Positions 53,773 through 63,000 of a DNA stretch of 64,000 nucleotides are shown piece by piece. The stretch's first letter is position 1; the number at the start of each line of letters is the position of its first letter. The stretch covers positions 806,001 through 870,000 of the forward strand of contig CAVUKD010000002.1 of the NCBI GenBank assembly GCA_963741985.1, in the 5' to 3' direction. The DNA is from Cryomorpha sp963741985. Lineage in GTDB: Bacteria; Bacteroidota; Bacteroidia; Flavobacteriales_D; Cryomorphaceae. The notes under the pieces were generated by a model, which made no database searches, was not told the origin of the DNA, and saw only the letters and a program-made list of their open reading frames with translations. Both the position numbers and the translations under genes were made by a program.

Positions 53773-53804
53773 CAAAGATACTCAACACGAATTTTGTATC
53801 TTTG
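53773..53804. promoter_or_regulatory. divergent promoter elements between phosphopantetheinyl transferase and ahcY
   Basis: TATCTTTG at 53797-53804 (toward ahcY) and its mirror CAAAGATA at 53773-53780 (toward the leftward operon) are perfect TAnnTTTG boxes, 16 bases apart. Together they form an eight-base inverted repeat, so RNA polymerase probably cannot occupy both at once. The -33 TTG elements are not clear. Confidence 0.6.
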
Positions 53805-53836
53805 CACCTGCAAAAATTTAAAAGAAAATATACGAA

Positions 53837-55153
53837 ATGAGCAAGACTGCCGAAACAACGAAATTACCTTACAAAGTAAAAGACATTAATTTAGCCGACT
53901 GGGGCCGCAAAGAAATGAATCTCGCTGAGGCCGAAATGCCCGGACTGATGGCTTTGCGTGAAGAGTATGGAAAAGACAAACCACTGAAAGGTGCGCGGAT
54001 TGCCGGATGTCTTCACATGACTATCCAGACTGCTGTTCTGATTGAAACCCTTGTGGAACTTGGTGCAGATGTTACCTGGTCTAGCTGTAATATCTTTTCT
54101 ACTCAAGATCATGCCGCTGCTGCAATAGCCGCAACTGGTATTCCTGTATATGCCTGGAAAGGAATGACTGAAGAAGAATTTAACTGGTGTATTGAGCAAA
54201 CGCTGTTTTTCCCTGATGGCAAGCCTCTCAACATGATTCTCGACGATGGAGGAGATCTTACGAACATGGTTTTTGATCAGTTTCCTGAATTGGCAGCCGG
54301 AATCCGAGGATTGTCAGAAGAAACTACTACGGGGGTACACCGCTTGTACGAACGCATGCGTAAAGGCACTTTGGTAATGCCTGCAATCAATGTAAATGAC
54401 TCGGTTACCAAATCAAAATTTGACAATAAATACGGTTGTAAAGAATCATTAGTAGATGCTATTCGCAGGGCTACCGATATAATGATGGCCGGAAAAGTAG
54501 CGGTTGTAGGTGGATACGGAGATGTTGGAAAAGGTTCTGCTGCTTCATTGCGTGGAGCCGGAGCTCGCGTAATCGTTACCGAAATAGATCCTATATGTGC
54601 CCTGCAGGCAGCAATGGACGGTTTTGAAGTGAAAAAGATGGAAGATGCCGTAAAAGAAGTAGATATCGTTGTGACCGCTACCGGAAATAAAGATATCATC
54701 TCTAGCAAGCATTTCGAGTCTATGAAAGACAGGACAATTGTTTGTAATATAGGCCATTTCGACAATGAGATTGACGTGGCATGGTTGAATAAAAATCACG
54801 GAAATACCAAAGTGAATATTAAACCACAAGTAGATATGTACACTGTAAATGGTAAAGACATTATTTTACTTGCTGAAGGTCGTTTGGTAAATCTTGGTTG
54901 TGCTACCGGTCACCCTTCTTTTGTAATGTCAAATTCATTTACGAACCAAACGCTTGCGCAAATCGAGCTTTGGACCAACGCTGACAAATACGAAAATAAA
55001 GTTTATACCTTGCCAAAATTCCTAGATGAAAAAGTGGCTCGATTGCATCTTGAAAAAATAGGAGTAGTACTCGAAACGCTTCGTCCTGATCAGGCAGAAT
55101 ATATTGGCGTAGAGGTTGAAGGGCCATACAAACCTGAAGAGTACCGTTATTAA
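53837..55153 (+). CDS. ahcY: adenosylhomocysteinase
   Basis: It hydrolyses S-adenosylhomocysteine to homocysteine and adenosine with bound NAD, closing the methyl cycle begun by metK. The 438-residue protein has GCLHMTIQTAVLIETL, SCNIFSTQDHAAAAI, the NAD site VVGGYGDVGKGSAASLRG, EGRLVNLGCATGHPSFVMS and the conserved C-terminus YKPEEYRY. A strong TAnnTTTG promoter precedes it and a terminator follows. Confidence 0.98.
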   Translation: MSKTAETTKLPYKVKDINLADWGRKEMNLAEAEMPGLMALREEYGKDKPLKGARIAGCLHMTIQTAVLIETLVELGADVTWSSCNIFSTQDHAAAAIAATGIPVYAWKGMTEEEFNWCIEQTLFFPDGKPLNMILDDGGDLTNMVFDQFPELAAGIRGLSEETTTGVHRLYERMRKGTLVMPAINVNDSVTKSKFDNKYGCKESLVDAIRRATDIMMAGKVAVVGGYGDVGKGSAASLRGAGARVIVTEIDPICALQAAMDGFEVKKMEDAVKEVDIVVTATGNKDIISSKHFESMKDRTIVCNIGHFDNEIDVAWLNKNHGNTKVNIKPQVDMYTVNGKDIILLAEGRLVNLGCATGHPSFVMSNSFTNQTLAQIELWTNADKYENKVYTLPKFLDEKVARLHLEKIGVVLETLRPDQAEYIGVEVEGPYKPEEYRY

Positions 55154-55209
55154 TTTGTGTCTGTCAATAGCGTTTATTGACACCTTCTAATTAACAATTC
55201 ATTCATTAT

Positions 55210-55245
55210 AAAAGCTCCGACAAAAGTTTGTCGGAGCTTTTTTTA
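55210..55245. terminator. bidirectional terminator between ahcY and Rieske-like gene
   Basis: AAAAGCTCCGACAAA pairs with TTTGTCGGAGCTTTT, a long GC-containing stem with A and T runs, placed between convergent genes. Confidence 0.93.
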
Positions 55246-55252
55246 GGTACCT

Positions 55253-55681
55253 TTAATTGTAAATCCTAAGCAGATTCGCATTCGGATTAAACTGGGTTCG
55301 GAAACTTTGCAAAGTATGAGTAGCAGGACCGGTCACGGGGGTTCCGTAAAGGATTTCAAACTGGGAATGACAACATAATGTGTCTTCTGCAATTGTGCCA
55401 TCGATTACAGAAACCTGACATCCGTCGGTAACATTATACGGGCAATGGCGATCGAATGCAGAAAATTCATCCAATCCGATGCGGTACACAATAATACCCC
55501 GGGATCCGCCCGTTACATACACCCAGCCTCCGGGGTTAGCAAGGGCGTTGTATTGTGGTAGATTAATATTAACAGTAACATCGGTGGCAATTCGAGGCAC
55601 CTGCGGCTCATCGCCATTACCCCTTTTACAGGAAAATGCAACCGTTAATAAAATGAGTTGAATAAAAAATAGTTTCTTCAC
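55253..55681 (-). CDS. Rieske-like lipoprotein with degenerate cluster ligands
   Basis: The 142-residue protein has a lipoprotein signal (FFIQLILLTVAFSC). The body follows a Rieske fold pattern (GWVYVTGGSRGIIVYRI, EFSAFDRHCPYNV, DTLCCHSQFEILYGTPVTGPA). The usual CxH...CxxH ligands are incomplete: the first motif reads HCPYN, with Tyr where a His is expected. An iron-sulfur cluster is therefore doubtful. Start is a GTG; 55681 gives a standard signal (MKKLFFIQ), and a second GTG at 55696 is possible. Confidence 0.75.
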   Translation of the reverse strand: MKKLFFIQLILLTVAFSCKRGNGDEPQVPRIATDVTVNINLPQYNALANPGGWVYVTGGSRGIIVYRIGLDEFSAFDRHCPYNVTDGCQVSVIDGTIAEDTLCCHSQFEILYGTPVTGPATHTLQSFRTQFNPNANLLRIYN

Positions 55682-55697
55682 GTTTAAATAAGACACG

Positions 55698-56003
55698 ATG
55701 CGAAAACGTAAAAATACAATCCTTATTATAACCCTCGCCCTACTTCTTGCCGGAAGTACGAATAGCTGTGGATTAAAGCGCCAATCTACCGAAAAACAAA
55801 AAAAAGAATTTCTTGAACTTCAGGAGAATAGAGACAAAGAACTGGCTAAAAAAACAGAAGAAGATCGTGAGAAACATATAGAAAATCAGACAAAAGAGAC
55901 GCGAAAACGAATGAAAAGAAATAAAAAAAAGATGGAAAGAATGCAAAAAGGCAAACAACCAAGAAATTTCTTTCAACGCCTTTTTACCAAAAAACCTCAT
56001 TGA
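55698..56003 (+). CDS. small highly charged lipoprotein of unknown function
   Basis: The 101-residue product has a lipoprotein-like signal (TILIITLALLLAGSTNSC) followed by about 80 residues rich in Lys, Glu and Arg that should form one long helix (KEFLELQENRDKELAKKTEE). It ends RNFFQRLFTKKPH. It lies head to head with the Rieske-like gene, only 16 bases between start codons. No function is evident. It may be an envelope spacer or a nucleic-acid- or peptidoglycan-contacting protein; this is speculative. Confidence 0.6.
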   Translation: MRKRKNTILIITLALLLAGSTNSCGLKRQSTEKQKKEFLELQENRDKELAKKTEEDREKHIENQTKETRKRMKRNKKKMERMQKGKQPRNFFQRLFTKKPH

Positions 56004-56282
56004 TAAAAATCCATTTTTCGCTTCCTTAAAGCGATCTTTAATTAAAATTTCACTCCCCTTTCTTCAAGAAGGGAATACTTATTCCAGGGTGTTTTTTACG
56101 TCTAAATAACTATATATCAATATGGATTTTCGAAAGGTCAGTTCATTTAACCCAGTAGGATTAGAAGAGTACGGGCTTTTTATATACCTACCGATTCTAA
56201 AATGGCCTTGGTGGAGTGATTTAAAAATCTATATATTTACGGCCTTGTTGCGAAAAAGTTAAATGAACGTAAATCTTTTTAT

Positions 56283-59200
56283 ATGTTGAGAAATCTCTAC
56301 CTGCTGGGAATCGTATTCCTGGTTTCTACATCATCACTCTTTGCCCAAGTAGGTGCAGGTACCCTTAAAGGGAAACTAACCGATTCAGAATCTGGGGAGC
56401 CATTGCCATTTGTAAACATTGTATTACAGTCCGGAAATCAGCAAGTTGCAGGTGGTTCGACCGATTTTGACGGTAATTATACCATCAAACCTATCCCCCC
56501 GGGAGAGTACAATGTACTCGTATCATATGTGGGGTATAATGCAAAGCAAATCCAAGGGGTTATCATTAACTCGTCCAAAATTACGTTCCTCGATATCAAA
56601 TTGGAGTCCGGAATTAAATTAGATGAATTTGAGGTTGTGGAATACACCGTTCCACTTATTGATAAAGATGGTGGATCATCGGGAGGAACCGTAACGCGAG
56701 AAAATATTTCTAAAATGCCGGGGCGATCTGCAACATCTATTGCAGCAACTGTTGGTGGTGTACAGGAAAACTCTTCTGGTGACGTTTCACTACGCGGTGC
56801 CCGTACAGAAAATACATATTATTATATTGACGGAATAAAAGTTCGTGGATCTAATAATCTTCCGAAAGCTGCCATAGAAGAAGTAACAGTACTTACAGGA
56901 GGTATACCCGCCAATTATGGAGATGCCACCGGAGGTATTATTGCCATCACCACGCGTGGAGCAACGAGTAATTATTTCGGAAGTCTTGATGTACTCACTT
57001 CCGGGTTTGCCAATCAGGATGGTGGCGGAGTAGGTTTAGACCGCTTTTCACAATCGCAAGTTGAAGGAGTCCTTTCGGGTCCACTAATTTGGAAAAAAGA
57101 CGCTGACGGCAAGAAAACCAAGCCGCTTATTGGCTTCTTCGCTTCCGCCAATTACCGAAACTTCATGGACGGTAGGCCAACTTTTGGAAATTATCGACTT
57201 ACAGAATCCGCACGTCAAAAACTGGTGAATGACCCGCTCAGCTTTGTCCTTAATGATATAAATGTGAATGGATCAAACGACGTGTATATTGGGGATGATG
57301 GCCAGATTGTGAATGCAACCACGGTTACACCGAGTATTCAGGGGGTAAACAATGCAGAATTGCTCAGAAGCAACGATTGGGAAGAAGTACCTGCCCGCCA
57401 AAACGACCGTGTACAAGGAGTTTCAGCTACAATGAAACTCGATGTTGCCACTGCGCCCAATTTCAACCTATCTTTCGGAGGGACTTATGACTGGGAAAAA
57501 GATAACCTCTATAGCTATCAAAACAGTCTAACAAACTACGCTAACAACGGAGAATCAATCGACCAAACTTGGCGTGCTTTTGGTCGCTTCACACAACGAT
57601 TTGAAACAGAAGAAAGTGCCGGAAACGAGAACTTAATTAAAAATGCATTTTACAGCATTATGGTTGATTACAGCCAACGAAACAGAGATCGTCAGGATCC
57701 ACGACACAAAGACAACCTATTCAATTACGGATATGTGGGGAAATTCGAGACCAAAACAGCACCAAACTATACTTTCAGAAGTATTAATGACACGACAGCT
57801 GTCGGATTTTATCAAGCCGGTGTACGCGACCTCGAAACCTTCTTTACTCCAAGCGATGTAAATAGTGATCTCGCCTCTTATACTTCCGCACTCTACAATT
57901 ACTATGACCAAATCGGCTTTAATGTTCGTAGCCTGGACGATATTCAGGCTGCCGGTGGATATATTAATGGTCAAGCTCCAGCTGACATATACAACTTGTA
58001 CAACCCAATTGGCCAGCCCTACAATGCATACCAACATTTTGATCAAGATCAATTCCGTATTTCAGGATCGGGATCTGCAGATATAGGTGATCATGCTATT
58101 ACTTTGGGATTTGAATTTGAACAATATACCGAAAGAAGTTTTGCCGCATCACCACAAGGGCTTTGGACTCAGGCACGTGCCCTCGCTAATTTTCATATTA
58201 CTGAATTTGATGAAAATTCCATCGCTTCAGTTGATACCATTGATAATCAAATTTTTTACTCTTTCAATCGCATTAACCGTCTCGACCGACAAACAACTTT
58301 CGACCGCAATCTTCGCATTCAGCTCGGGCTGGACCCGAATGGTACAGACATCATCAATGTCGATGGTCTGGATCCGGAAGTATTTAACTTGGGTATGTTC
58401 AGTGCCGATGAATTGATCCGAGAAGGCGGCAGAAGAGCATTAGTGAGTTATTACGGATATGATTTTAAGGGAAATGTATTGACAGGCAGCAGCCCCACAA
58501 TTGATGATTTCTTTAATGCCCGCGATGAAAACGGGGATCTTACCCGACCTATTGGAGCCTTTGAGCCTGTGTATATCGCCGGATATATTATGGACAAATT
58601 TGCCTTTGATGATATAATTTTCAACGTTGGGGTACGGATTGACCGATTTGATGCAAATCAGTCTGTACTGAAAGATCAATATGTTATAGGTGATGCACTG
58701 ACGGTCGGCGAGTCACGCAACCTACCATTAGGAGATGACCGACATTTCGATACTGAGATTCCATCAGGTGTTGGTGAAGATTGGGTAATTTATGTTGACG
58801 ATCTCAACAATCCAAATGCAATCAATGGATTTCGTGACGGAGATCAATGGTACAATGCACAGGGAATTGCTATTCCCGATCCCCGTGCTATTAAAACGGC
58901 TTCAGGTATTGCGCCTTTGCTAAGAGATGCTTCAGCTGTTGGTGAAAACCTTACCAGCGATGCATTTGAGGATTATAAACCACAAATTAATGTAATGCCA
59001 CGAATTGCCTTCTCATTCCCGATTTCGGATGAAGCAGTTTTCTTTGCCCATTACGACATTCTTACACAACGACCTACCAGCCGTAATATTGTAACCCCGG
59101 TGGATTACCTTCTAATCCAAAACCTTGGGAATGACGCTATTAACAACCCGAATTTGAGACCTACTAAAACAATTGATTACGAATTGGGGTTTCAACAGGT

Positions 59201-60053
59201 AATCTCCAAAAGCTCCTCGTTGAAAATATCCGCATTTTACCGCGAATCAAGGGATGAAATTCAGGTAAGAAGTTTGTTGGAAGCATATCCTGTAACGTAT
59301 AATACTTTCGCGAACTATGACTTTGGAACCACTCAAGGACTTACTTTGACATATGACTTACGACGCACCGGAAATATCAGCCTTCGCGCTGCCTACACCT
59401 TACAATTTGCCGCTTCGACCGGGTCGAACTCATCTTCTTCACTGAATCTAGTAAATTCAGGTGAGCCTAATCTTCGCGTTATTTTCCCAACCGATCGGGA
59501 CCAGCGCCACGTATTTGTAGGTACAGTTGATTTCCGTTATGGAGAAGGCAAGGATTATAATGGCCCTGTGTTATGGGGCAATCAGATTTTTTCAAATGCA
59601 GGTTTAAATATTGTTGGAAATCTCGGATCCGGAACTCCTTATTCGCAACAGCAAATAGCTACCGGTGAAGCCTTTATTACCACAACCGGCTCCCCACAGC
59701 TTGAAGGTTCAATTAATGGTTCACGACTTCCATGGCAGTTCAGAATAAATGCCCAGTTGGATAAATCGTTTACAATTACCATGAATAAAGATGGAGAGAA
59801 ACCTAAAACGGCTATGCTTAACGTATACCTTTTGGTAAATAATCTCTTCAATACCCAAAACATAATCAGCGCTTATCGATTTACCGGAAATGCCGACGAT
59901 GACGGATATATTCAAGCACCTCAGTCGCAAGCGGCTATTAGCGACAAGGTAGACCCACAATCGTTCAGCGAATTGTATTCCTTGAAAGTAGCCACTCCTT
60001 TCAATTATGGTCTGCCAAGAACGATTCAACTTGGTGTAAGATTTGACTTTTAA
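56283..60053 (+). CDS. large TonB-dependent receptor
   Basis: The 1256-residue outer-membrane protein has a signal peptide (YLLGIVFLVSTSSLFAQ). A carboxypeptidase-regulatory-like domain follows at about residues 23-110 (GKLTDSESGEPLPFVNIVLQ). The plug has GDVSLRGARTENTYYYIDGIKVRG and GGIPANYGDATGGIIAITTRG. The very long barrel ends PRTIQLGVRFDF. It is larger than typical vitamin or siderophore receptors. It is followed after 33 bases by a giant secreted protein, a SusCD-like layout without a recognisable SusD. Ligand is unknown. Confidence 0.92.
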   Translation: MLRNLYLLGIVFLVSTSSLFAQVGAGTLKGKLTDSESGEPLPFVNIVLQSGNQQVAGGSTDFDGNYTIKPIPPGEYNVLVSYVGYNAKQIQGVIINSSKITFLDIKLESGIKLDEFEVVEYTVPLIDKDGGSSGGTVTRENISKMPGRSATSIAATVGGVQENSSGDVSLRGARTENTYYYIDGIKVRGSNNLPKAAIEEVTVLTGGIPANYGDATGGIIAITTRGATSNYFGSLDVLTSGFANQDGGGVGLDRFSQSQVEGVLSGPLIWKKDADGKKTKPLIGFFASANYRNFMDGRPTFGNYRLTESARQKLVNDPLSFVLNDINVNGSNDVYIGDDGQIVNATTVTPSIQGVNNAELLRSNDWEEVPARQNDRVQGVSATMKLDVATAPNFNLSFGGTYDWEKDNLYSYQNSLTNYANNGESIDQTWRAFGRFTQRFETEESAGNENLIKNAFYSIMVDYSQRNRDRQDPRHKDNLFNYGYVGKFETKTAPNYTFRSINDTTAVGFYQAGVRDLETFFTPSDVNSDLASYTSALYNYYDQIGFNVRSLDDIQAAGGYINGQAPADIYNLYNPIGQPYNAYQHFDQDQFRISGSGSADIGDHAITLGFEFEQYTERSFAASPQGLWTQARALANFHITEFDENSIASVDTIDNQIFYSFNRINRLDRQTTFDRNLRIQLGLDPNGTDIINVDGLDPEVFNLGMFSADELIREGGRRALVSYYGYDFKGNVLTGSSPTIDDFFNARDENGDLTRPIGAFEPVYIAGYIMDKFAFDDIIFNVGVRIDRFDANQSVLKDQYVIGDALTVGESRNLPLGDDRHFDTEIPSGVGEDWVIYVDDLNNPNAINGFRDGDQWYNAQGIAIPDPRAIKTASGIAPLLRDASAVGENLTSDAFEDYKPQINVMPRIAFSFPISDEAVFFAHYDILTQRPTSRNIVTPVDYLLIQNLGNDAINNPNLRPTKTIDYELGFQQVISKSSSLKISAFYRESRDEIQVRSLLEAYPVTYNTFANYDFGTTQGLTLTYDLRRTGNISLRAAYTLQFAASTGSNSSSSLNLVNSGEPNLRVIFPTDRDQRHVFVGTVDFRYGEGKDYNGPVLWGNQIFSNAGLNIVGNLGSGTPYSQQQIATGEAFITTTGSPQLEGSINGSRLPWQFRINAQLDKSFTITMNKDGEKPKTAMLNVYLLVNNLFNTQNIISAYRFTGNADDDGYIQAPQSQAAISDKVDPQSFSELYSLKVATPFNYGLPRTIQLGVRFDF

Positions 60054-60086
60054 TAAAAACATTAGATAGTACATAAAAATTAATTT

Positions 60087-63000
60087 ATGAAAGTGTTCAA
60101 TTACAGTGTATTAATCGCAGCTCTGCTCACAGTTAGCGTAAATTATGCCCACGCCAGGGAATACTTAGGCCCGAAGTCTAATACCGGCAATAAAGGGGTA
60201 AAAGCTAAAGCTGCCGGTTGCTCGCCCGCCCAGACCTTGACAGAGTTTTATGTCAACAATGTTCGGACTTCCGCCGAAACAGGTGGAAACACTTGGTATG
60301 ACCGTGGAAATGGTCAGCCATATTATGAAGTACCTGCTGGAGAAGGTAATCACGCCATTTTTGCCGGCGCCTTGTGGATGGGTGGAGAAGACCCTGCCGG
60401 AAACCTGAAATTAGCGGGTATCCGTTTTCGCCAAATTGGAAATGACTTTTGGCCGGGACCACTCACCGACGACGGCGCCGCGTCCATTGAACCGGCAACT
60501 TGTATTAAATGGGACAAATTCTTTACGGTGAATCGCCAAATGGTTGAGACTCATCGTTACTACTATACACTTCTCAGTCAAGGTATCGATCCGAGCACCG
60601 ATCCATTATTCGTAGATGGATATCAAATTCCACTTGAAATTCTAAACTGGCCTGCTCATGGTGAGACCATTTTAGGTCAAAGTTATCTTCTGGCACCATT
60701 TGCAGACTTGCGCAATTCTGAAACAGGAGAAATACTTACTGAACCCGGAGTATATGAGCCTGAACTGGGTGACTATCCGCTTTATGATCTGGATCAGGAA
60801 ATCGATTGTAGAACGCGTTTGGTAACCGATCCTGTTCCACTTTTTGGTGACTTTACCCAATACTGGATATTCAATGATAAGGGAAATGTACACACGGAGT
60901 CACAAGGGGAGCCGATTGGTATGGAAATTCAAGCCCAAATGTTTGGATTCACCACCAATGATGAAATCAATAACATGACTTTTTGCAACTACGTGCTTAT
61001 CAATCGTGGTTCGCTAACCTTAAAAAACACATATTTCGCTCAATGGGTAGACACCGATTTAGGTAAACCCGACGATGACTATATTGGTTGTGACGTAATG
61101 CGCGGATTAGGATATTCTTATAATGGTGATAATAATGATGAGAGTTCTCCAAGCGGCCCTGGATATGGAATCCAGCCTCCCGCTATCGGAGTAGATTTCT
61201 TTGAAGGACCATATCAGGATCCAGATGGGATTAACAATGAATATGGAATTGGCGATGGACAGGCTCTTAATGGATTGGGATACCACAATCTCGCTGATAG
61301 CACAAGTGCGCTAGGAGTGGATTCGATTATAGACAATGAAAGATTCGGAATGCGCCGTTTCTTATTCCATAATAATGAGCCCGGACCAACCGGTGACCCC
61401 AGCATAGATATTGATTATTATAATATGATGCGGGGAATTTGGAAAAACGGTGTTCCTATGCGTTTTGGAGGTACTGGCTATAATCCGGCCTGCCAATCAT
61501 GCGCTCAGGCGGACTTTATGTTTCCGGGCGATACCGATCCACTTTTTTGGGGAACACGAGGCATCGATCCCGGGTATGCAGCCTCCGGTGGGTGGACAGA
61601 AGAAAATGAAGGAAATGCCCCTGGCGATCGTCGATTTGTGCAATCTGCCGGACCTTTTACACTCGATCCAGGTGAGTTTAACAATATCACTGTCGGTGTT
61701 GTATACGCCCGTGCCCAGGCTGGAGGACCATTTGCATCCGTTGTGGCATTGCGCTCTGCCGATGACAAAGCACAGGCCTTGTTCGAAAACTGCTTTAGAC
61801 TTCTCGACGGACCGGATGCCCCAGATCTTACCGCTCAGGAATTAGATAAAGAGATTATTCTATATCTCCGAAATACTAGCCCCTTAAGCAATAATCAAGG
61901 GGAAGGTTACACTGAGCTCGATCCGACTATTCCTCCTTTTGACGAAGATACATCAGGCGTGAAAACACCAAACGATCAATTCTATCGCTTCCAGGGATAT
62001 CAAGTGTATCAGTTGCAAAATTCAGGAGTGTCGGTTTCCGAAATTGAAGATCCTGACAAAGCGCGACTTATTTATCAATGTGATGTCCGTGATTTTGATA
62101 ATAATGGTCAGCCCATAGGACAAATAATCAATTATGAGTTTGAACAGGATATTGGCTTACCGGTACCAACAGAAAAGGTAAATGGTGCAAATGAAGGTAT
62201 CGGACATTCAGTTAGAATCGTTAAAGACGAATTTGCATCGGGAGATACACGCCTAATAAACTTCAAAAAATACTACTATATTGCTATTGCTTACGGCTAT
62301 AACAATTATCAAAATTATGACCCGAGACCCAATGTTCTTACAGGTCAGGCGTTCCCATACTTGCGTGGTCGTTCAGGTGCATCAGGAGATATTCAACCGA
62401 TTACGGTTATTCCTCATATACCTGCGCCCGAACAAAATGGTACTGTTTTCACCACCGAATATGGTGACGGTGTTCCGATTACGCGCGTTGAAGGTGCCGG
62501 AAATGGAGGGAATGATTTAGAGTTGAACAAGGAATCAGTAGACAACATTATGGATGAACCTCCATACAAAGCTGATAATTTAACATATCTGCCGGGTAAA
62601 GGGCCTATCGCTGTAAAAGTGGTTGATCCATTAAACGTGAAACCCGCTACTTTCGATCTCAAATTTTACAATAGTCTAGATCCTAATGGAGGCTATACAG
62701 GCGACTTTAACAACGCCCGCTGGTATATGGTTGACTTAAATAATCCTACGGACACTATTTTCAGTGAAAACACGATCAGGATAGCCAATGAACAAATCGT
62801 ACCAGAATACGGGATTTCAGTTTCTATTGGTCAATACGAGTACGACGTCGTAAACCGAAATAGCCCCCCGATATCACGTGCTTATTATCCAAGTCTTTTA
62901 GGAAATGATATTCAATTTACTTCCGGTGCTGACGGTTGGTTAACCGGTGTATCAGATCAGGAAGGAAACAGCTTTTTCAACTGGATTCGATCGGGTATTA

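Noticed and set aside
55253..55681. A canonical Rieske iron-sulfur protein
   Set aside because: One of the two ligand pairs is incomplete (HCPYN).
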